This document shows, in pieces, positions 1-12,100 of a DNA stretch of 64,000 nt; position 1 is the stretch's first letter; each line of letters starts with the position of its first letter. The notes under the pieces were generated by a model. That model saw only the letters and a program-made list of their open reading frames with translations. It made no database searches and had not been told where the DNA came from. This stretch comes from Rhyacichthys aspro. Lineage: Eukaryota > Chordata > Actinopteri > Gobiiformes > Rhyacichthyidae. Position numbers and translations under genes: made by a program. The stretch is taken from assembly GCA_036850595.1 (NCBI GenBank), contig CM072168.1:18281982-18345981 (forward strand), given 5' to 3'.

Positions 1-2324
1 CTTTGGCTTTGTGCTGCAGGAGATAAACCCAGAGAAGTGGAAGTGTTTCATGGCTCCGAGTCTGAATGTGAAAGCAGAAGCACTTTCACAGCAGAGATAA
101 CACACTAAGATTTTTGAGAAGGGCTGGGCACTAAACATCTGCAGACTCTTCATACCACTGAGATGTGTTTATCTGACATTTATCTCTCCAGACTAGGGTT
201 AGGTACAGCTTTTTTTTTCTGGGGACCCATATTTTAAAGGTGCATCGTGTACATTTTGAAGTATACAGTACACAACAAAATACAAGACTCAAAGCTGTGC
301 CTTCAATAGTAAAAAATTTAATTGTTGACGTTTTTTGGCCTTTATCTGATAGAGACAGTGACGACAGACAGGAAACTGGGTGAAACAACACATGAACTGA
401 GCTGGAATAGAACTGGGGTCCCTCAGGTATGGGGTGCCAGGTGAGCTGCCCCATGTTTCTAGTTTTTAGCAGACATTTCTTTTGTTAAGTTTGGACAATT
501 GTGCTTGTGGATATTAAAATGATAGAAATATACAAATTGTTGTGTGTTGACCTGCATAAAATCTTCAACATTTTGGAAACACAGCTCTTGTTTAATATAG
601 AGTAACACAAGCAGGTCATAAAACACAGGACTAGACCTCATTAATCTTAAACAAAGAACAAACAGACTTTATGTAGTGGAGCTGAAAGAAAGGGCCTTTT
701 GTTTGTCTCCTAAAGGTTGACAGTACTCTTTATGTCTCTGCTGAAGGATTCCTCTTCAGTGTGACCACTCTCTGAAAAAGCACTGACTCACAGACGGCTT
801 TATCTGGAGTCTCTACCAGAGTAGGCTCCTCTTGAGTTTTTTGGTGACAGATAAATGCTTTCATGTTGCCAGGCTGCAGGCACCGCAGCTCCAAGCAGCT
901 CGACTTTGACTCTAGATGTGGTTTATATTTGGCTCCGGGCCTTTTTCATGTTAGACTTTATCACACAGTTGGAGTTGTGTACAGTTCTCCAGAGCACGTG
1001 TGATATGTCTGGGTTATGTGTGGAGCTGTAGAGATGCCAGGTCGACTCTGTGTGGGTCATTTAGTGCATTGTTGGCTCATAAAGTAACCTGCCAAACCGT
1101 CGAATAACAATAAGACATTTCTCTTTGTGGCAGAGCAAAGTGCTTTCAGGGCAGCTTTACAAGACATTCCTGAAGCTGTGCAATTAAAGAAGAAGTAAGT
1201 GATATGCTTTGAGTAAGGGTTAAATTGGTCTGTAGTTAAACAAACATCTCTTTTATGGAGTTTTGAGTCAGAAACATGGTTGGAACAGTCCATCTGCTTT
1301 ACAACAAACAGAGAATTTATTTCCCGGTGTCTTGTTCTCATTTTTTCCAGTCATTAAAAATCAACCTAAATAGTCTGTGTGTGTTATATTTGACTCTACA
1401 GCAGCCACATGCATGTTTGTTAGTGTCTCCTCTCTGTCATGTATATTTGTGAAATTAAAATCTAGCTGTGAAAACTGTCTGAACTTTTGTAGGACTTCAC
1501 AACATTAAGAAAACACTATGTTGAATATTGCAATAATATTATGAACTGTCTCTTCATACATTCACCACCTGGTCACGCCATGATGCAGTTTTTTATTTAC
1601 AAAGCGTAAATGTCTAAAACATGGAATCCAATAATGACGCTTGAGCATTATTTTGTTTTACGGCTGAACAATATATCACAGTTTATCATTAACACATTAT
1701 CAAGTTTAATATCCATATTGCCAAGTGCTGCTTTTATCATAATTGTAGTGTTTTCCATGCTACTGACACTGATATTTTTCATGTCAGAATAATAGGCCAG
1801 TCTAATTATGGTACAACAAAAAGAGTAAATTACTTTAAGAAGCCTGTATTTGTTGATATAATATGCGACGGAATCCATTGAAATATTGTGTCGTATTGGA
1901 GTTTTCAACATAATTATTTCATGTTTTATGATATTGTGTAGTTTTATTCTGTGATGCATTTATTAGCAACACATTGTGCAGCCCTGAAAATAATCAAGGC
2001 ACATTTTCTTTAAAAAAATATACTTTAAACTAAGCCTTTAGTCTGCTTCTTATTCGTCATGTAATTGTATGTACGAGACCAGACAATAATAGGTTCAGAT
2101 CAGCCCTCGTCCGCCCTCATCTTTCCCCGTCGTAACTTGTCTGTTTGTCGTCTTTCTCTCAGACAGCGATGATGTGTCTGATCCCGCTGCCTTTGTGACA
2201 ACGGGTGAATAACTCAGAAAAACAGACGGAGCCCTGAGCCAGTCACATGTAACGCGATCAGACATGTTCTGAACCTTTTCTAACGCCGTCTGCTCCCGGG
2301 TGGTCGTGTTTCTTGTTTATGCAG
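1..2324 (+). other. Upstream intron of tbc1d8
   Basis: No coding exon could be recognised. The first coding exon of the family (ending in a Gly-rich stretch before LLVG) was looked for and not found, so this is probably intron 1. It contains a decayed transposon-like repeat at 1659-1987. Confidence 0.5.
1659..1987. mobile_element. Degenerate hAT-like miniature transposon
   Basis: The left end ACGGCTGAACAATATATC and the right end (read inverted) AGGGCTGCACAATGTGT are inverted relatives of each other. They resemble a fish repeat family starting GGGCTGcACAATAT. About 330 bp, no coding capacity, and no clear target-site duplication. Confidence 0.45.
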
Positions 2325-3114
2325 GTCTTTTAGTCGGAGCCTTGGACACGGTGCTCGACTCCAGCGCCCGGGTCACCCCTTTCCGAATCCTCCTCCAGAT
2401 TCCCGGCTCTCAGATCAGTTGGGTGATAGCAAGCGGTGAGCAGACTTATCAGACTTCTTCTTACAGTTTTTCTTCAAGCTTCAGTTTGATCATCATTTAT
2501 ATCATTTTATATTCCTTGTTATACCTTCAATTGGGCTTGAATTTTGTCTTTTCACCAAAATTATCTTAAATTCAGTGTCTTTTCATGTGTCTTATTGGGT
2601 TTTAAATGTCAAATAAACCATACAGTATAAAGAAAAGTTGTTGAATAGTAGTGGTGACAGTGTTATGTTATATTTTCTATTGCCTAATAACCATTCAAAA
2701 TAAAATTAGTAAAGAAATAGAGTTCTCTCGACTGTCTTCCTCCTCATACATTAGTACATTTAACTAATTATTTGATTTAAAGCTTAATAAGATAGATATA
2801 AAATAAGATGGTGCATACATTATGTATTTAATTCATGTAAATGCTTTATAAAAAGTAATGGAGTAGAGAAAAGAATAAAAACAGCACAGTTGCTCCAGGT
2901 GTTTTTTTCAGTAAGTCGTTTAATATTGTCCAGAGGGTTGCAGGTTTGTGGAGAGAGCTGTGAAATTCACCGTGTGTGTGTTTTGTCCTCGTCAGGAGCT
3001 GCCATCGAAGAAGTGAACAAGCACTGGGACTGGCTGGGCCGTAACCTGCTCCACTCTCTGTCTGTGTTCGAAAACAAGGACGATGTGGCCAGTTTTGTCA
3101 AAGGAAAAGTCAAG
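2325..3114 (+). CDS. tbc1d8: tbc1d8 exons 2-3: N-terminal segment
   Basis: Two exons (2325-2435 and 2996-3114) encode visible residues 1 to 76. Exon 2 starts with two bases that complete a glycine codon, so a preceding exon must exist. Exon 3 reads EEVNKHWDWLGRNLLHSL, the tryptophan-containing helix conserved between TBC1D8, TBC1D8B and TBC1D9. No separate function is known for this part. Confidence 0.85.
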
Positions 3115-6100
3115 GTAAAAATCCTATTAGTCCTGCCATAACACCTGCCATAAGTCTCCTAAGCCGTCGTCCTCTTTAGGGTCTCATAGCCGAGGAGGTC
3201 AGGGGTCGGCAGGCGGCGCAGGAGGACGAACCGGAGAAGTTCAGGGAGGCTCTGCTGAAGTTCGAGCTGCACTTCGGGCTCCCGTCGTCGGAGAAGCTGG
3301 TGACGTACTACTCGTGCTGCCTCTGGAAGGGACGTGTGCCTCGACAGGGCTTCCTCTACCTCAGCATCAACCACATGGCCTTCTACTCTTTTCTGTTCGG
3401 CAAGGAAGGTCTGGTTTGAAGTCTAAAACATTTTATTCTTACAAGACACACACAATTTAGGCCTTTTTTCACTTAGAGTTATTAGTGATTGCTGCCTAGT
3501 TCTAGTGCTCCTCCGAAGCATTCAGAGGCAGCATCGAAACTCAAGTGTCTTTTTATTTGTAAGTGTAGCTTTAAAGTCACCTATGCCTCATATAATTCAT
3601 TGTCTGTGGAGATTCTCAATAAAATGGTTTAAGAAACGGATCTGGACTGGACCAGGACATAGTTTTAAAGCCAGAAATTCATTGGATGATGGAAAAAACA
3701 TCTTCTACCTTCAAACTTTGTCCTTCTTTGTCAATAATAATATGAAGAATCCCTGGGCAAATGTCTGTAAACAAACCTGGCCCCGTGCCTCATTCTATAT
3801 TTTTATTGTATAAAAGTCAAATATAGCTGTGTTCTGGCTATTATTGAACTCCAGTTTTCTTTTTTGAGCTGCGTTTGGCTGAAAAACTTCCTTCCTTCCT
3901 CTGTGAACAAAGGAGATGCAGGTCACAGGAAGTTTACAGATACTTTGGCCTCCGCATGGTTCTGCAGGGCCAAAGGTAACGACAAAAGGGATTTCCATTG
4001 TGTGAGGATTCATTTAACTTGAAAATCCTGCATAATATTCCTTAAACCGTTTCATTATACTGTATGATCCAATGTAAAACGCAATAATACTCTTTATTAA
4101 TGAAAATACACACTTGTAGCATAGATCTGGGCACAATTTAAAACCATAAAAAATTTAATTCCCATTCTTTCTTAGATGTATTTGTTAATTAATAGTTATG
4201 TCTCAATAATGAATGCATTGACCCTAAAGATTCCCACTTCTGTCTCTTCTTCAGTGAAGTTTGTGATCCCGTGGGCGGAGGTCACGCGGTTGGAGCGGGT
4301 CTCCACCGGTCTGATGCACGAGGCCGTCCGAGTCGTCACGCGGCGGCGACAGAGGGAGTTCTCCATGTTTCTGAACCTGGACGAGGCGTACGGGGTCATA
4401 GGTCGGCTGGCTGACATCGCTCTGAGGCGGCTGCTGGACAGTGAAGGCCTGGAGCTGGACCGAACGCTGCTGCAGCCCACGCGCATCACCAAGAGGTCAG
4501 AGGTTAACTCGGCTCAGCTTTGTAACGTGGCGCGGGGATTTAAAAAAGTGTTTCTGCCCAGTCCACACTTCTATTACATCAAACAACTCATGAACCAATT
4601 TCCTCATCTGTTTTAGCCTCATTTTGGGCATTTTTTGTAAAGCTTTTGTCTTTCATCTTTGTATTCGGAGTAATTCAAGCTTAGTTTTGTTCCTTTAATG
4701 GTATTCTGGTCGCTTTTTACTATAGTTTTGTTCTTTTCTAGTTTCCTTATGATTATTTTGAGCATAGTGTCATTACTGATCATTACCACTTTCCAAAAGC
4801 AGACGTTTTTTTCATTCAACATTCATTCCTTTTTGACATTTTTTTTATATTGAGGTAGAATTTCTTTGCCGACCCAAATAAAATCCCTCGAAACCCACTC
4901 TTGGATCTCAGCCACTGTTTGGGAACCACAGATTAAACCACAAGGTGAGGATAAAAGAAAGAAAAACACTACCAGCATGTAGCAGCACTGCATGTGGACA
5001 GTGAAAAGACTAGAAAATCATGTTGCAGAAAGACTTAATAGTTTCTAATTTGTTATTCAATAAAAGTTTCTCTCAACAGACGCACGTTTTTTTATTTCCC
5101 TTTGACGAGGGCTGAGTTATTTCAAGTGTGAATTCAAAACCTATAAACCACCACAGGAAGTAGTGTAACTCACCACAAAACACAGCTACTGATCTGAACC
5201 AATAAATAACCCTTATTTCAGACTTGAAGCAGAAAAAATGACAGACTTAAACCATAGACAGACATTTCATAAACATATTTCTTTTGGATTGATTTAGTTT
5301 TAGCTTCTGTCACTGTTCAAATATATTGCCCGCTCCAGTTTTAACAGTGTTGGTGCATAAAAGGAAGCGATGGCAGCGATAAATATAACAAACTCTCACC
5401 ACAGCTCTCACTTCCTTCTCTTCTCTTCTCTTTCTACAGCCTCGGTAAGATTTTTAAATGCTCTAAAACACGTATAACTGGGAAAGCACGTACTCTTTCA
5501 GCAGTTATAGTTGCACAATGTTATATCCTGCCGCTGCCAGGTTCCTGTCTCCGTCATAAATCTTTGAACACACGTGATCAAAAGCCAGGTTTTTGTGTGT
5601 CACAGTAAAATAAACTCATGTCCCGAGGCTGAGAGCAAACTGTGGCTTGTGTTCAACGCGAGCAGCACAGTTTATTGTTGTTTATTTTTATGCACACGAT
5701 GTACATTTGAGTCCCAGAGATGAAAGACTATCAAGACTTAGTGCTTTTATGATCAGCCTTTTTGTTTCAGGAGGCATTGGGTACATTAGAAAAAGATAAA
5801 CAATGTGTATTTAACTCACGATGCATACAAACGAAACTAAATCACGTGACTTTTTCCGTTGCTGTTTAACAAGAGCCTGAAGCATTTCCTCTGATAAACA
5901 CTGCACTGTGACTTTACTCAAACTAAAGACGACTGTTGTTTAAGATATTAGGCTGTTATTTCTAGTCTGTGGTCGGTACTTCAGTAGATTTTGCAACATT
6001 GGTACTTGCTTTAGAATTTCTCGAGCTGCAAATAACGCTTAAATGTAGTTTATTTCTTCTTGTTTAGTGGATTTAACAGAAGTTTGGTGGGTAAAAATAC

Positions 6101-9100
6101 ACAGCAGTAAACATAAAGGACAAATAAAAAAGGCAAATAAATAAAATGAAGGCAAAATAGTATAAATAAACTGTGATTGTAAAATAAAAGAGAAGCTATG
6201 GCAGTGATTTAACATTGACTCTCTTTGGTCAGGATCCTGGAGGAGCAGGGTCTGAGGGAGTACGTCCTGGCTCTGTTCAGACTCCCCCGCGCTGAGAGGC
6301 TCCTCGAGGTGGCGTCCTGTTCGGTGTGGACGCCCCACGCTCGCTGCCACACGGCCGGGACGCTCTACACCACGGACAACTATCTGTGTTTCTGCAGCAA
6401 AGACGAGGGACACTGCACACTGCTCATACCCCTCTGTGAGGTACAGCCACCTTATGTTTCTCAAATAGATTTTATTTAGGTTGACACATAATTTACACTT
6501 TAATGTTTTTAAAAGTCCAGATTAAAGCATGTTTGTTAATAGAAAGTAGCTTTTGAGACAGGCTTTAGAGACATCTTACCCATTATTATTGGCCATGTGT
6601 TGATTTTTAGAAGGAATAAGCACTATTTCACTCTTTTGTTTTCCAGGTTTTGTCGATAGAAAAAGCAGAAAGCACCAGTGTCCTTCCAAACCCGGTGATC
6701 GTCAGCGTCAGGAGTAAAAAGGCCTTCCAGCTGATCGAGCTGCAGGACAGAGACGAGCTGGTGGAGAGTCTCAACTCCAGACTCAGAGCTCTGCAGTGGA
6801 ACAGCTCAGTGTTTCGCAACAAGCACAGCACCAGAAAAGTGGTAATTATCAGAGCCTAGTGTTTAATATCTTCTATGAATTCCTGCTTTTAAATGTAGAT
6901 ATTTTTTGTGCATAAAAAAAAAAAGATTCTTGTCCAAAGTCCAAAATAATAGTCACTACAGTTTTGTGTTTTTTTTATGCATTGCTACTATTGAGAACTG
7001 TTTAAAAAGGATAAATCTAGTCTCCAGTTAATGGATCTCAAAGCTGAATAAACCTTATTTCTCTCAGAGTTCACCCACTCCCTACTACACCTTTTACTAC
7101 GACACCAGTTTGTCTGATGAAGAGGAGATCGAGGAGCAGGTTCTGCGTAACACCGTCAACAGCGAGGCTCTGATGACAGCTTTTCAACTAAACCAACCAG
7201 GAACCAACAACAACAAGGTAGACTTACACTTATCTCTGCGTTAAGTTCACTTTATTTCTCTCAGTGTTAACTTTTATGAAGGATGTGATGTTTTACCCCA
7301 AAGTGCATCTATCATTTGGGAGACATTTTGAAAAAGAACAGAAAAGGCTGGTGAGAAAAAGGCTGAGAAAAGTTTTGAAAATCAGGCTGAGGTTTTTGGA
7401 GTCATATCTTTTGTTGATGCCGTACAAAACAACATGGACCATCCTCTACGTGCTGTAATAGAGCAACAATGTGCAGCCGCTGGATGTTTTAGATGAATGT
7501 CCTGCTAATTGAAGCATTACGGTAATTCCTCAACTGTAAAAACTAATATTTTTGTTTGGACTGTCTGCTTTTGGACATGTTTTTGCGTTCAGCTACTTTA
7601 TCCAGTTTCACATGAAATGAATGAAAAATAAACCTCTCTGACACTTATTTTTTTAATTTTAAGTTTTAATGGGCCTAGAGAAGCAGTTAAGCGGTTAAAT
7701 AAGGAATATTTAATCGTCATTTGGGAATAAAATAATGTGAAATTTATTGTTTATTTGCAAAGATCATTGTTATAAAAAAGTCAATATGGACGGGCTTGAG
7801 TTGGCAATTGTGTTTATAAAAGAGGGAAAAACAGGAATGAGGTGGAGCAAATGGGTCCAAAAGGCAACAGTTTTAGTGATGCAATAAACTGTATTGTAAA
7901 AAGTGTGTGTCTGTGTTCTCAGAGCATGGAGAGAGTGAAGGAGAGGCTGTGGGAGGACCATTTCTCCGAGTTCGGACGCGGTGTCCACATGTTTCGCACC
8001 GACAAGATCCAGAGGCTGGTCGCCATGGGGATCCCCGAGTCTCTGAGGGGCGAGCTGTGGACGACTCTGTCCGGTGAGAAAAAGGGAAAAATGGAAAAAC
8101 TGTTAGCTTTTTGACAATTATGAGGATTTTGCTTTGAAGAAAAAGTCTCTTCGCATTCTTAAAACCATACTCCACTGTAAGAACAAACAGATTTAATTTG
8201 ATTTGTGCAACTTCCTCTGCTCAGTCTCACTTCCCTGTGAGTCTTAACAGTGCCTCATGAAGAAACTGAAAGGTTTAGCAGAGCTGCATCAAACATTTAC
8301 CCTTGTCCCAGTTAAATTAACCCAAAAGAATGCAAAAAGGCTTGATTTTAATGTAATATTTCATGTTTTCAGACACAAATAACATTGTTGTTGCTTTGTG
8401 TTCTTTTTATGTGCCCTTTTCATTTGGCACTAACTACTTTAGTTCATTTAATGTGGTAATTGGTTTGGTTAATGTGACAAATTGCTGTGCTAAAGATAAA
8501 AAAATGAAGGGCTTTTGAGTGGAAAACCTTTTAGAGTCCACTTTATCTCCATTTGTTTTGTTCAGATGCCTGTTCGGAGCTGGAGTCCCACGAGGGTTAC
8601 TACTCCAGTCTGGTGCAGAAGTCCATGGGCCAAAGTAACCTGGCCACAGACGAGATCGAACGGGACCTGCACCGATCCCTCCCGGACCACCCCGCCTTCC
8701 AAAACCCCACAGGCATCGCCGCTCTCAGACGGGTCCTCACCGCGTACGCTCACCGCAACCCCAAGATCGGATACTGCCAGGTGGGACGAGACTAGAGCCT
8801 TTAATTTAATATATTTAACCAGTGCAACAAATAACAAACTGATACAACTCTTTCATTATGTACTGGAGACTTTAATGTCAGGATTATTACAAAAATATTT
8901 AAGATAAAATATAAAGCATGCTCTATTTAAAAGTAGAAGAATCATCACTTGGTAAAAATCCATTTTATTTTATCTCTATGGCTCTTTAAAACCTTGTAAA
9001 ACTGAATATAAGTGTCCTGTGTCTGCTTTTTATTGTATTCCTTCACATTACACCAAAGACTAAAAAGCAAATCTAAAGCAACAAATGCCTAAAACTAACA

Positions 9101-12100
9101 CATCTGTCCAAAACTTCTCTCCCAAATCTGAAACCGAAACATGAAAGCAGAAGCGGTTTAAGTGAAATGTGCGTGCTCTCGTTTTTGTTTGTGTAGTCCA
9201 TGAACATCCTGGCGTCTGTGCTGCTGCTCTACGCCAAAGAAGAGGAGGCCTTCTGGCTGCTGGTGGCCGTCTGTGAGAGGATGCTGCCCGACTACTTCAA
9301 CCGCAGGGTCATAGGTGAGAGGTCAGGGGTCACAGAGGAAGAGTAAAAAATGTACACTTTATACTCAGCTCTGTTTAAATAGTTTAAATACACATTATAC
9401 ACATTAACGTTGTGTAAAGACTGTTTTCACTTCTTCAAACAACCAGACACTTTTATTTTTGTTTCCTGTCGGAGGCTAATTTCCTGTTTTTGTGGAGATG
9501 TTTATTTATGAGAAAAGGTCCATTTGAAGTAATTTCCTCTTTCTCGTAATGCGCTTTAGATAAACAGATCTTTAAGTGGGTTTCTACAGCTTCAACAACA
9601 CGAAAACAGAACAACTTGTATGTATTTAGCGTCATGTTTTTTACCAGTTTTTAGGGAGAAATGTCAAGTTTTTGCTAATATAAAATAAAACTAATAAGAT
9701 ATAATACTGACAGTTTATGATCATAGGAACTGAACAGTATTTGTCAGAAGCAGACTCCAAGACAAATCAGGACTTTCATTTGGACCCAGTACTCTTTTAT
9801 GAAGCTGGTTTCATCAGGACTAAAAAAGGAGTAAACTGTGCAGCAAAACCAAGGACTAAAATGGTGCTGAACTATGGAAAAACCTGGGATAGAAAGAGGA
9901 CTCAACCAGGACTAAACAAGGGCTAAAGTAGAAATAAACCAGCACTGAAAAGGGACTAAATTAGAACCTAAACCTAGTCATAAATCCACGCTAAACGTAG
10001 AACTAAAACAGGGCTCAATCTGAACAAAACAAGGAATAAGTAAGAAGAATAAAGTAAGAAGGATTTAACGAGGACGAAACAAGGACTGGGATGGACTTCA
10101 GTTTAAGTTTAAGACCCCTATAATACATACATCCTACCACACTGTTGTTGTGTTGTGTATTTATGCGTCTCTTCTCTGCGTCGTCCTCAGGAGCTCAGGT
10201 GGACCAGTCTGTGTTCGAGGAGCTGATCCGGGAGCGTTTACCGGAGCTGGCCGAACACTTCCCAGACCTGTCCTCCCTGTCGTCCGTGTCTCTGTCCTGG
10301 TTCCTCACCCTGTTCCTCAGCGTCCTGCCTTTCCACAGCGCCGTCTGCGTCGTCGACTGCTTCTTCTTCCACGGGATCAGAGCCATCTTTCAGCTGGGTT
10401 TAGCCGTGCTCGAGGCCAACGCTGCACAGCTCTCCGCCAGCATCGACGACGGACAGGCGCTCATGGTCCTCACGGGGTAACTGTCCATAAAACTGCAAAA
10501 ATGGTCAAAAAGTGTTGCACAACTAGGATTTTTTCTTTGCTTTTGCACAATAAAAGTGTGGTCCTTTGCAGAGTGTGGGTCACATGGACAAATGTAGAAG
10601 TAAGACCTTCACGTTACGTTTAAGCAATACTTTTGGGGATTTTTTTGTGTTAATTTGGTTACTTTTACTTTTGGTATCTAAGCCAGGACTAAACCGGAAC
10701 AAACTGTACCTAGACCTTGGACTAAATCAGGACTAAACCCAGCGTTAAATTCATGACTAAATCTTGGACTAAACTAGGTCACAAAGGAGACCCACATGTC
10801 ACATTAACCCTACTTTAGAGTCTATCTAACAAGGATCTCTTTGTGCATTTGTCTGTAGATTTCTGGACCAGGTCGGGACAGAGGAGTCTCCTTGTGTCCC
10901 GTCCCCACCTCCTGCTGCTGAGGACCCAAACGGCACCGATACACCCGCTGTGAGGTACACCAACATCACAGACCTCATCAACGAGTCGTACGAGGTGAGA
11001 AACTACATCTCAGACTGACACCACAAACAGATTTATCCATCCTCTCGACAATAATGTGATAGAAACTAAAATACAGAGCAAAAAGGAAAGCCTAAGATGT
11101 TTTAAATCAGTGTAAATTAATCAAAAGAAATGCTAAATACTGGTTGTTATTGTGCTGTTTCTGTTTTCATTCAGAAATTCGGAGACCTGACCGTGAGGCA
11201 GATTGAGAGACTTCGTTGTCGACACAGGATCCGAGTGCTGCAGGCCCACGAGGACACGACCAAAGAAAACGCTGTGAGCATGTATTTCATTAAAGAGCCT
11301 TTTGTTCCTTATTTTACTGTGATACTAACTGCCTCTGTCTGTGTCTGTGTCGGTGCAGCTGAGAATAGTGGCTCCAGAAGTGTCCATTTCTCCAGAGAAT
11401 TTGTCTGAGGCCTATGACCTCTTTAAGGTAAGTAACCCAACCTATTCAGTAATATTTTAAAATCTACCCTTATGAGTGTTTAATAATAAGGTCTTTATCT
11501 AGTTATTGTAAAGATGTAATTGATTATTATTGATATTAAAAAGGGAAAAGGTGACTTGTTGTTTGCCAAATACTGAGCACACACTGAAAAAACAGAATTT
11601 CCATTGATTTTTAAGGCAAATGTAAGTGTGGGCTCACTTTTTGGCAGGAAACAGTGGCAAGTTGCCTATTCTTTTTTTCTACACTAACCTGTTGTTTGCC
11701 AAATACTGAGCAAACAGAATTGAAAACTTAATGGTAAGTGTGGGGTCACTATTTGGCAAACAACAGCTATCTATTACTTCTTTTTCCTCCAAGTTATAGC
11801 TTAATGATCATTTATAACCCATTTACCACCAAAGAATTTCTACTTAAAACAGAATTATTGGCAGAGATTGACTTGTTTTAAAAGAGGTACCACTTTTTCT
11901 CACTGTGACTTTTTACCCTTTTACTCCTTCTTCAGGTTTATCCATTTTTCACCCTCCCTTTCCTTGTGTTTGTCCCACGTTTGTCTCCTCCTCAGACGGA
12001 GCACTTCGTCAGTCTGTACTGGGGCGACAGCAGCTCGGTGGCGGCGGCGGAGGCAGCTTCGTGGCGTCAGACGGACTCGGGCCGGTCCTTCACCGAGCGT

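Noticed and set aside
1..120. Possible upstream coding exon at the window start
   Set aside because: The open stretch does not encode the expected first exon of tbc1d8 and has no consistent donor site.
3505..3813. Open frame of 102 codons in a tbc1d8 intron
   Set aside because: No similarity to a family I know, no splice context, and it lies between two exons whose junction frame is fully consistent without it.
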